Shown piece after piece: positions 17,152-23,879 of a stretch of DNA of 64,000 nt. Below the pieces are notes generated by a model. That model was not told the DNA's origin, did not search any database, and saw only the letters and a program-made list of their open reading frames with translations. Every line of letters begins with the position of its first letter. Positions within the stretch are counted from its first letter, which is position 1. The stretch is from JBOGXA01 sp050694175 (GTDB lineage Bacteria; Actinomycetota; CADDZG01; WHSQ01). The stretch lies in NCBI GenBank assembly GCA_050694175.1, contig JBOGXA010000010.1, positions 53,796 to 117,795 on the forward strand, given 5' to 3'. A program made the position numbers and the translations under genes.

Positions 17152-17228
17152 AAGTGCCCGGGCGACCCCTCTCGCTGGGGTCGTTCCGTGGGTTCGATCG
17201 AACGCGAGAGGGCAACCCGCGGGCATTT
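17152..17228 (+). ncRNA. Candidate structured RNA: three-way junction with complementary loops
   Basis: Three helices can be drawn by eye. P1 pairs 17152-17160 with 17220-17228 (9 bp, one G-U). P2 pairs 17163-17169 with 17177-17183 (CGACCCC/GGGGTCG). P3 pairs 17190-17194 with 17214-17218 (GGGTT/AACCC). The P2 loop contains TCTCGC (17170-17175), which is exactly complementary to GCGAGA (17204-17209) in the P3 loop, allowing a six-pair loop-loop contact. P1 ends in a T-rich stretch. The element lies about 125 bases upstream of the L,D-transpeptidase gene. No known riboswitch class was recognised. The strand is assigned from position and the T-run; the fold also works on the other strand. Confidence 0.4.
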
Positions 17229-17353
17229 TCATCGCTTTGCATGAGCCGTTCGAGCGTTTTCTCTCGGCGGAGGGAGTTTGGTGACCCGATCCGGGTATGA
17301 GCTTGGCCCTTCTGGGGGGTTAAGGAGCGCTCGGCCTGGCCGATTCCAGCCAG

Positions 17354-18193
17354 GTGAGCAGGCGATACTGGCCGCTCCGAGTGGTGCTGGCGGCGTCCGC
17401 CGTGGCCTTCATTGTGGCGGCGACCGGCCGGGCCTGGAGCGAGCCGGCCACCGAATCCATCAGTCCCGATACGCGGGGAAACTCGGCTGAGACCCAGCGC
17501 GCACACAAATATGAGCAAGGGCCGGCGCTCTGGTCACTCCTGGAACGCCGGCAGCGACAGCGAATCGCGTTACCTGTTGAGCATCGCCCTCGCCCTGCTC
17601 TGCTCGCGTCCGTTCCACGTGCGCTTCCCATCACGGCGCGGCCGGGAACGGGAAGAGTGGTGGGGGAGGTGCCGGCCGGGTCCCCCTTCTACGGCGTCCC
17701 GACCGTCGCGTGGATCCACCGGCGGAGCGGCAACGGGCGCTACGGGATGGTCACCGTGCCGTACAGCCCTACCCGCGCGTCGGGATGGATCAAGATCGCC
17801 GGCCTGAAACTCAGCCGCACCCCATATGCGGTTCGGGCCGATCTCTCCCGGCACATGGTTTCTGTGACGCGGTTGGGCAAAACGATCATGCGGTTTCCTG
17901 CGGCGACGGGAGCGCCCGCGTCACCAACACCACCCGGCCGCTATTTCGTGACCGATCGGGTTCCGTTCAACCCCAGCAGCCCGTTGGGCTCGTTTGCATT
18001 CGGGATCTCGGGCATCCAGCCACACCTACCGCCCGGCTGGCGCGGCGGCGATCAGCTTGCGATTCATGGAACGAACGACCCCGGCTCCATCGGGAATTCG
18101 GTCAGCGCGGGGTGCCTGCGCGTGTCGGCCGACGCGCTCGAGAAGCTGAAGCCCGTGCTGCGCGTGGGCACACCGGTGATCATTCGGCCCTAG
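17354..18193 (+). CDS. Secreted L,D-transpeptidase (YkuD domain)
   Basis: 279 residues. An N-terminal hydrophobic segment (VVLAASAVAFIVAATGRAW) is a signal or anchor. A beta-rich SH3-like region (about 110-150) precedes a YkuD domain with the catalytic signature HGTNDP...SVSAGCLRV, giving His238 and nucleophile Cys254. These enzymes form 3-3 cross-links in peptidoglycan or attach proteins and glycans to it. It stands alone in front of a convergent gene. The GTG start has only a weak upstream site, and the leader holds the structured RNA candidate, so translation or transcription may be controlled there. Another in-frame start further in would remove the signal segment. Confidence 0.88.
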   Translation: MSRRYWPLRVVLAASAVAFIVAATGRAWSEPATESISPDTRGNSAETQRAHKYEQGPALWSLLERRQRQRIALPVEHRPRPALLASVPRALPITARPGTGRVVGEVPAGSPFYGVPTVAWIHRRSGNGRYGMVTVPYSPTRASGWIKIAGLKLSRTPYAVRADLSRHMVSVTRLGKTIMRFPAATGAPASPTPPGRYFVTDRVPFNPSSPLGSFAFGISGIQPHLPPGWRGGDQLAIHGTNDPGSIGNSVSAGCLRVSADALEKLKPVLRVGTPVIIRP

Positions 18194-18214
18194 CCGACCG
18201 GCAAAGCGGGCCCT

Positions 18215-18943
18215 TTAAGCCTCGAAGCAACAGCTCGCGGGATTCTCGCCGCGCGCACCCACAGTCAGTCGCCCGGCGGCGGTGGCCCTGAGTATCTGCG
18301 CTGCGGGGGTGCGGTCGAGGCCTTCGGGGTCTGACGGAAGGGGCACCGTCAGCTCGAGAACTCCCGACTCCCAGCCGCCCTCGATCGCACCCAATTCCCT
18401 GAGAAGATGCAGAATCGGGCGGTTCTCGCCGAGCGCCCACGCCCGAAAAGCGCGAACGCCTCGCTCGATGGCCGATCTGGCGGTGAGGTGCAGCAGCATC
18501 CTGCCGGCTCCCCGGTTCTGGTAGGCGTCGATGACGGTCACCGCCGCCTCCGCCACGGCCGGTTCGTCCCGCAGGCGGATCCACCTCGCCACGCCGATGC
18601 CGGGCTCGCCGGACACGTCCGGGAGCACTGCAAGCCACGCAAAATGGTCTTCGAAGTCGACCTCTGTTAGGTAGCGAAGCTCGTCCTCGGTGAAGGACTC
18701 GATCTGTCGGAAGAACCGGCGGTAGCGCGACTGAGGGGAGAGCAGCTCGAGCCCTCGGCGCAACCGCTCTTTGTCGTCGGGGCGAACCGGCCTGAACACG
18801 ACCGGCGCTCCGTCCCGAAGCCTGCCCTCGACCTCCACTGCGGGCGCGCTATGAGTGTCCATACCTATCGCAACGATCACGGCCGGCGCGATCTTCCTGC
18901 GGGTTGCCCGGCCTCCGTGCTCCATGAAGCCCACGCGCCGCAT
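18215..18943 (-). CDS. GNAT family N-acetyltransferase
   Basis: About 242 residues. The GNAT core runs from RLRDGAPVVFRPVRPDDKERLRRG through GVARWIRLRDEPAVAEAAVTV (beta-4) and DAYQNRGAGRMLLHLTARSAIERGV (acetyl-CoA pyrophosphate loop, Q/RxxGxG/A) to ENRPILHLLRELGA. Acceptor unknown; relatives are often stand-alone or fused to acyl-CoA synthetase-like protein acetylases. Start at ATG 18943 with GGGAG 7 bases upstream; ATG 18862 (MDTHSAPAVEVEG) is an alternative that removes a basic N-terminal tail. It ends 21 bases from the convergent L,D-transpeptidase. Confidence 0.82.
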   Translation of the reverse strand: MRRVGFMEHGGRATRRKIAPAVIVAIGMDTHSAPAVEVEGRLRDGAPVVFRPVRPDDKERLRRGLELLSPQSRYRRFFRQIESFTEDELRYLTEVDFEDHFAWLAVLPDVSGEPGIGVARWIRLRDEPAVAEAAVTVIDAYQNRGAGRMLLHLTARSAIERGVRAFRAWALGENRPILHLLRELGAIEGGWESGVLELTVPLPSDPEGLDRTPAAQILRATAAGRLTVGARGENPASCCFEA

Positions 18944-18996
18944 CGCCCGTCTCCCGCCGCGGCGATCGTGGCGGGCGTGATCGCACTCGCGCTTGG

Positions 18997-19245
18997 TTAG
19001 GGTCGGCGCTGCAAGCGAGCGCCCAACGCCACCAGCACCACGCCCAGGGCCCCCAGAAAAGCAACCCACCCCCACGTTGAGCTGAGGCTGCTTGCGTCCA
19101 CGTCGCCGATCAGGAAGACGAATCCGAGGACTGCGAATATCGCTCCGAACGCGACCGACACGACGTCGAGGTCATGACGGTGAACCGAAGGGGTGTCGTC
19201 TTCGAGCTCATCGACGTTTGTCGCGTTGTCGAGCGGGTTGCTCAT
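18997..19245 (-). CDS. Small two-helix membrane protein, function unknown
   Basis: 82 residues starting MSNPLDNATNVDEL, with two transmembrane segments (VVSVAFGAIFAVLGFVFLIG and WVAFLGALGVVLVALGA) and an acidic head. Start at ATG 19245, preceded by AGGAGG. The start lies 38 bases inside the end of the PspC/LiaF-like gene, so it is probably co-translated with it and belongs to the same envelope stress operon. No named family was recognised. Confidence 0.7.
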   Translation of the reverse strand: MSNPLDNATNVDELEDDTPSVHRHDLDVVSVAFGAIFAVLGFVFLIGDVDASSLSSTWGWVAFLGALGVVLVALGARLQRRP

Positions 19246-20410
19246 CTGCCTCCTCCTGCTCGTTCTCCACGCGTTCCTCGCGGCGCGCCTGCCTGCGTTT
19301 CTCCTGCTCGACCCAGTGCGACCAGCTGGTCGTGACCGTCCCGATACCGCCGCGGACGTCAAGGTAAAGGATCCCCTCGGTCAATCCCGGGCGCGCGTGC
19401 ACGCCGTCTACGTCGAGATCCCGCCCCTCCTCCATGTCGCCGAAAAGGTCGACTGCGCCCAGGCTCACCGATCCGCTCGTGAGGACCTCGACTCCGGGAG
19501 GCACGTGCACGTTGATGTCCCCGGTTGCAAACGAAACCCGTACCTCGGTGGGCGTCTCCTCGAATCTGTATCGCGAGAGGTCAAGCGTGAGGCTCCCGGC
19601 GAGCACTTCGTAGCTGTCGTTGATTTGCCGGCGCGGATCAATGTACTGGGACCCGACGATTCCACGCAGGGGAACATCGATGACGCTTGCGACGAGCATG
19701 AATGGCACAATCAACAGGCCCAAGAGGATGACGATGCGCGTCCGGCCCCACCACCCTCCGACGATCAGCCCGGAGCCTAGTGCGAGGAGCGCGAGCGCGA
19801 AGTACCGGCCGAGGTCGAGGTCGATGATTCCGGCGCTCGACAGCGCGACGCCGAGGGCAACCGCGAGGAGTGTGGCCCCGACTGTGTACGTTCCGAGGGG
19901 GGAGCGCGCTCTGCGCGTCCGAACCACCCGACCCGTTTCCACGGGCGCGGTCGTTCCCGCGGATTGTGGTGGGGCCTTCGGCGCGGCCCGGGCTCGCGGT
20001 TGGGCCGGTTCCTCTTGCAAAAGCACGACCCCGACGGCGATGAGGGCGATGGCCCACGTGAACGGCGAGCCCCATTGATCCAACAGTCGCAGCAGGATGA
20101 ATACGGCGATCGCGATCAACACGATTGCGAGCCAGCGGGAGCGACCTAGAACCGCCTTACCCGCGAGCGAACTCGACTCGCCTTCTTCCGGGATCCCGAT
20201 CCAGGCGAGCAGGTACAGCACCAGCCCCGCGCCTCCGAGCGCGGCAAGGACGATGAACGCTATCCGGACGAGGACCACATCTACACCCGTGTAGTCGGCG
20301 ATGCCGCCGGCAACTCCGGCAATCGCACGTGGGTGGCGGCGACGGGCAATGCGGCGCGGAACGGTCTCGTTCGTGGGCTCGGTCACGACGGTGATGATGA
20401 TCGATGTCAT
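19208..20410 (-). CDS. PspC-domain membrane protein with LiaF-like C-terminal domain
   Basis: 400 residues. N-terminal PspC domain (HPRAIAGVAGGIADYTGVDVVLVRIAFIVLAALGGAGLVLYLLAW), then several further membrane helices, then a C-terminal beta-helix-like region (SYEVLAGSLTLDLSRY, SFATGDINVHVPPGVEV, SGSVSLGAVDLFG) as in LiaF/YvqF proteins that inhibit or tune envelope stress kinases. The end is highly charged (RRQARREERVENEQEEADEQ). It is divergent from a histidine kinase that carries its own PspC domain. It probably senses membrane damage and restrains that kinase. Confidence 0.85.
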   Translation of the reverse strand: MTSIIITVVTEPTNETVPRRIARRRHPRAIAGVAGGIADYTGVDVVLVRIAFIVLAALGGAGLVLYLLAWIGIPEEGESSSLAGKAVLGRSRWLAIVLIAIAVFILLRLLDQWGSPFTWAIALIAVGVVLLQEEPAQPRARAAPKAPPQSAGTTAPVETGRVVRTRRARSPLGTYTVGATLLAVALGVALSSAGIIDLDLGRYFALALLALGSGLIVGGWWGRTRIVILLGLLIVPFMLVASVIDVPLRGIVGSQYIDPRRQINDSYEVLAGSLTLDLSRYRFEETPTEVRVSFATGDINVHVPPGVEVLTSGSVSLGAVDLFGDMEEGRDLDVDGVHARPGLTEGILYLDVRGGIGTVTTSWSHWVEQEKRRQARREERVENEQEEADEQPARQRDKRR

Positions 20411-20501
20411 CTCACGTATCTATCAGGGACGACCCTGGAAAAACCCTGAGATCGGGGGGTCCCCATACCCACGGCCTGGGCACCATGAGAGCATCGACTG
20501 G

Positions 20502-21716
20502 ATGGTGCAAACGGCTCTGGGTCCCCGCAAGCGTGGTGTCGCGGTGGGCCGCTGGCGTCCCGCCCGCGCCCGCCGCGATCGCGTCGTGGGCGGTGTCGCG
20601 GCCGGCATTGCGGCCCAGTTGAAGCTCGATCCGATCCTCGTCCGACTGGCCTTCGTGGTGCTTGGGTTCGCGTCGGGAGCCGGCGCGCTCCTCTATGTTG
20701 CGCTCTGGGTGGTCAGCGTGGAGCATACGGAAGCGCCCACCGAGAGACGAGCCGGCACCCGTCAGATCGCGGCGGTGGCGTTCATCGTCACCGGGCTCCT
20801 CCTCATCCTGCGAGCGGTGGGCTGGTGGCCCGGCGATGCGACCCTGTGGCCGCTTGCGGTCGCGGCGCTGGGAGCGATGTTCGTGTGGGCACGCTCCGGG
20901 GAGCAGGACAGGTTGCGGTGGACGGGTCTCGGATCGACCTCCACCCCCATCGGAGGACCCGCGGCGATCGTACGACTTCTGATCGGCTGCGGGCTGGTCG
21001 CCGCCGGCGGCGCCACGCTTCTCAATCAGTACTCGGCGGTCTCACTTGCCAACGTTGCACTGCCCATCACGGTGACGGTCGCCGGGCTGTTGGTGGCGCT
21101 CGGACCCTGGCTCCTGCGCCTCAGCAAGCAGGTTTCAGACGAGAGGCGCGAGCGGATTCGATCTGAGGAGCGGTCCGCGATGGCAGCTCACCTCCACGAT
21201 TCGGTACTCCAGACGCTGGCGATGATCCAGCGGACGGGCTCGCATCGAGACGTCGTTGCGCTGGCACGGCGCCAGGAGCGCGAACTGCGCGCGTGGCTCT
21301 ACGGCAGGCCGACTGCGGCGGACGGCGTGTCTCTACGCGCGGCGCTCGAGGCAGCGGCAGAGCGGATGGAGGAGCAATACCGAATTCCCTTCGAGGTCGT
21401 TGTTGTCGGCGACGCGCCGATGGACGATGACCTCTATGCGCTTGTGCAAGCGGCGACCGAGGCGATGAACAACGCCGGCGCGCACTCAGGCGCGCCGGCG
21501 GTTTCCGTTTACGCGGAGGTCGAGACGGAAACCGTGACCGCGTATGTGCGCGACGACGGGGTGGGCTTCGACACCGACGCCGTCCCGTCCGATCGACGCG
21601 GGATCAGCGATTCGCTGCGCGCGCGTATCGAGCGCCACGGTGGGCGCGTCGTGATCGCAAGTGAGGCCGGCGCCGGCACGGAGGTTCACATGGACATCCC
21701 GCGAGCAAAGCTGTGA
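20502..21716 (+). CDS. PspC-domain sensor histidine kinase (NarL-partner type)
   Basis: 404 residues. PspC domain (about 25-85, RDRVVGGVAAGIAAQLKLDPILVRLAFVVLGF), four or so further membrane helices, then a HisKA_3-like segment with the phospho-acceptor in MAAHLHDSVLQTLAMIQ and a HATPase domain (NNAGAHSGAPA, RDDGVGFDTDAV, GGRVVIASEAGAGTEVHMDIP). Start at ATG 20502; the frame is open upstream, but that part lies in the divergent promoter region. It overlaps the response regulator by 4 bases (GTGA). Sharing the PspC module with its divergent neighbour suggests both bind the same membrane signal. Confidence 0.88.
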   Translation: MVQTALGPRKRGVAVGRWRPARARRDRVVGGVAAGIAAQLKLDPILVRLAFVVLGFASGAGALLYVALWVVSVEHTEAPTERRAGTRQIAAVAFIVTGLLLILRAVGWWPGDATLWPLAVAALGAMFVWARSGEQDRLRWTGLGSTSTPIGGPAAIVRLLIGCGLVAAGGATLLNQYSAVSLANVALPITVTVAGLLVALGPWLLRLSKQVSDERRERIRSEERSAMAAHLHDSVLQTLAMIQRTGSHRDVVALARRQERELRAWLYGRPTAADGVSLRAALEAAAERMEEQYRIPFEVVVVGDAPMDDDLYALVQAATEAMNNAGAHSGAPAVSVYAEVETETVTAYVRDDGVGFDTDAVPSDRRGISDSLRARIERHGGRVVIASEAGAGTEVHMDIPRAKL

Positions 21717-22354
21717 ACCCTTCGATAAGAGTTTTCGTCGTCGATGATCACCAGCTGTTCCTGTCCGGGGTCGAGACCGAGCTGAGGGCCAGGTTCGAGA
21801 TCGTCGGCACGGCTCAGGATGTCGACGACGCAATCGCCGGAATCCGCAGCCTTCGCCCCGACGTCGTCGTGCTCGACGTCCATCTTCCCGGAGGCGGGGG
21901 CAAAGTGGTGATCGAGGCCGTCCAGCAAACCAATCCAGAGGTGCGCTTTCTTGCATTGTCGGTTTCCGACGCGCCCGAAGATGTGATCGCAGTCGTTCGT
22001 CAAGGGGCGCGGGGCTACGTGACGAAGTCGATAAGTCCCGACGAGCTTGCCGCTGCAGTTCAACGTGTCTTCGACGGCGACGCGGTCTTTTCGCCCCGCC
22101 TTGCGGGTTTTGTACTTGATGCGTTCGCGAGCCGCGGGGAACGGGTTAGCGACCCCGAGCTCGACCAACTGACCCAGCGAGAGCGGGAAGTCCTGAGGTT
22201 GCTTGCCAGGGGCTACCTCTACAAAGAGATCGCAGGGCAGCTCTACATCTCGGTGAAGACCGTCGAGACGCACGTGTCTGCCGTGCTTCGCAAGCTCCAG
22301 TTGTCCAACCGGCACGAGCTGAGCCGATGGGCGGTCGACCGCTGGCTCGTGTGA
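21713..22354 (+). CDS. NarL/LuxR-type response regulator
   Basis: 213 residues. Receiver domain with DD at 11-12, phosphorylatable Asp55 (VVVLDVHLPGG) and KS of GYVTKSIS, followed by a LuxR helix-turn-helix (LTQREREVLRLLARGYLYKEIAGQLYISVKTVETHVSAVLRKL). It is the cognate regulator of the overlapping PspC kinase and likely controls the divergent PspC/LiaF operon. Confidence 0.93.
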   Translation: MNPSIRVFVVDDHQLFLSGVETELRARFEIVGTAQDVDDAIAGIRSLRPDVVVLDVHLPGGGGKVVIEAVQQTNPEVRFLALSVSDAPEDVIAVVRQGARGYVTKSISPDELAAAVQRVFDGDAVFSPRLAGFVLDAFASRGERVSDPELDQLTQREREVLRLLARGYLYKEIAGQLYISVKTVETHVSAVLRKLQLSNRHELSRWAVDRWLV

Positions 22355-22373
22355 AGCGGGGTGTGCCGACGCG

Positions 22374-22394
22374 GCGCCCATCTTGATGGGGTGC
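22374..22394. terminator. Terminator-like hairpin
   Basis: CCCATC pairs with GATGGG around a short loop, extended by a GC-rich base, 20 bases after the response regulator stop and before the convergent nickel-binding-like gene. No T-tract follows, so this is only a suggestion. Confidence 0.35.
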
Positions 22395-22494
22395 TGAGGC
22401 GCTGGTGATACGAAGGGGGCCGAGAATGAAGGTGAGCTTGTACCCGACGACTACCCGTATGTCTTAGAAGGGGGCGGTTGCAGTATTTGCCTCG

Positions 22495-22758
22495 TTATAC
22501 GGCGCGTACTATCCGCTGGAACTCGAGACCCGCCCGGCGGCCCGCTTCGGCAACGTCCTCCCCTGAGGCCGCTTCGAAGACGTAAAAGCAGGTTTCATCT
22601 TCGGAAACGAACAGAGCCTCTACGTAACGAACGGAGACGCCCTCGGCTTCCATGTCTGCGGTTGCCGACCGGAGGCGATCGACCTGCACTGGCATCCTGT
22701 CGATCCAGCTCTTCGGAAAGTACACTTCGACGAGGAACTTGCGGGCGGCAACTGCCAT
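22495..22758 (-). CDS. DUF4242 / SCO4226-type nickel-binding family protein
   Basis: 87 residues, ferredoxin-like fold family formerly DUF4242. Diagnostic segments: FLVEVYFPKSW, VSVRYVEALFVSEDETCFYVFEAASGEDVAEAGRRAGLEFQRIVRAV. Characterised relatives bind nickel, but the role in cells is unclear. Start at ATG 22758 with GGGAG just upstream; the longer frame begins in proline/serine-rich nonsense. It follows the cupin gene on the same strand, 59 bases away. Confidence 0.82.
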   Translation of the reverse strand: MAVAARKFLVEVYFPKSWIDRMPVQVDRLRSATADMEAEGVSVRYVEALFVSEDETCFYVFEAASGEDVAEAGRRAGLEFQRIVRAV

Positions 22759-22817
22759 TGGCTCTCCCTTGCTGGTGCACCGCGAGGAGGCGGGAAATCC
22801 GCCTCCTCGCGGGTAGG

Positions 22818-23312
22818 TCACTGGACTGTGCAGCCTGGATTGGGCATGTCTATGCGGCGGATGGGCAAGTCGCCTTGAGGCACGACGTACGTGATGTACA
22901 CGACTGCAGCCTCCAATCCTTCGTTTCGCACCAAGACTGCGTGATCCCGCCCTTCTTCAACAAACGCCTGACCTGCTGTGAACCCCTGTGCCCTACAGTG
23001 CTCGTCGTAGCGGGTGAGCGTCCCGCTCTTCACCGCCAGGATGACGAAGCCGGGGTGTCCATGCCAGCCGGAAGTGGAGCCGGGCTGGAATGTTGCAGTT
23101 TGGACCAGTACGTCGGTGGGAGCTTTCAGCTTCAACTCGACGGGCCCATCGTTAGCCTTGACGCGGTGGGGATTGGTCGCCTGGACGAGGTTCACGACAT
23201 CCGTGATCCCGGATCCGGGAGTGGCCAGGGCAACCCCCGCGACCCCCACCACGCAAGCGGAGGCAATCGCTGCGAGCCGGCGCATCCGCACTCTTGGCCG
23301 GAGGCGCGTCAT
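22818..23312 (-). CDS. Secreted small cupin
   Basis: 164 residues: signal peptide (RLAAIASACVVGVAGVALATPG) followed by a single cupin barrel with metal-ligand-like motif PGSTSGWHGHPGFVILAVKSG and a second half GQAFVEEGRDHAVLVRNEG. Cupins of this kind bind small ligands or are oxygenases; the substrate is unknown. It overlaps the upstream gene by 4 bases, so both are secreted partners of one transcript. Confidence 0.82.
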   Translation of the reverse strand: MTRLRPRVRMRRLAAIASACVVGVAGVALATPGSGITDVVNLVQATNPHRVKANDGPVELKLKAPTDVLVQTATFQPGSTSGWHGHPGFVILAVKSGTLTRYDEHCRAQGFTAGQAFVEEGRDHAVLVRNEGLEAAVVYITYVVPQGDLPIRRIDMPNPGCTVQ

Positions 23313-23788
23313 GGCAGCAACACCACCGTCAGCTCACGGACGCCTTCGGCGACTTCCTCGCCGAAGATCGCGTGGCCTCGTGCCCGCCTGTAGCTACTCG
23401 TTCCTCCGGTGACCGCCGAGTGGATGGTCTCCGCGTCGGCGAGGTTCACCGCGGCGGACAGCTCGATCTTGCCATCCTCCAGCCACAGGGTGCCGCGACA
23501 ATGCGTCATGGGCGGCACGGCCATCGTGCAAATGGCGACAAAGGTACCGAGCGTTTTCGTGTCGGCGCGATTCCGTAAGATGTTCTCGAAGATCAACATG
23601 TCTCCGGGGCTCAAATCGCCTTCGCCTTCCGCCGGGCGCCCGACGTCGACGAACTCGAACTTGTCGCTGACGTCCAATAACTTGAGCCTCTTCGCTCCCG
23701 ACGAGTGGTCGCTCGAAGCGAGCGCGCTCCCTGCAATGGCCACGACGATGGCCAGCGCCCCAACCGCACGCCAGACTCGTGTCGTCAT
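23309..23788 (-). CDS. Secreted allene-oxide-cyclase-barrel-like (dirigent-type) protein
   Basis: 159 residues with a signal peptide (AVGALAIVVAIAGSALASSD) and a beta-barrel region: FEFVDVGRPAEGEGDLSPGDMLIFENIL, ICTMAVPPMTHCRGTLWLEDGKIELSAAVN, TGGTSSYRRARGHAIFGEEV. The last pattern (TGGTGxYxxARGxxxxxE-like) is the signature of the allene oxide cyclase/dirigent barrel. Such bacterial proteins probably bind a lipid or phenolic. ATG 23788 has GGGAGG upstream. First gene of a three-gene secreted/small-protein group. Confidence 0.78.
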   Translation of the reverse strand: MTTRVWRAVGALAIVVAIAGSALASSDHSSGAKRLKLLDVSDKFEFVDVGRPAEGEGDLSPGDMLIFENILRNRADTKTLGTFVAICTMAVPPMTHCRGTLWLEDGKIELSAAVNLADAETIHSAVTGGTSSYRRARGHAIFGEEVAEGVRELTVVLLP

Positions 23789-23879
23789 GTTGCCTCCCTT
23801 CACTCAGGTTTACCGTGCAGGTCCCAAGCTAGGGAGTCGGACCGTTGAAGTAACGGGGGGAATCCCTGGATTTTGATGC

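Noticed and set aside
22427..22468. 13-codon frame MKVSLYPTTTRMS with a ribosome-site-like leader
   Set aside because: Too short and without supporting context; probably chance.
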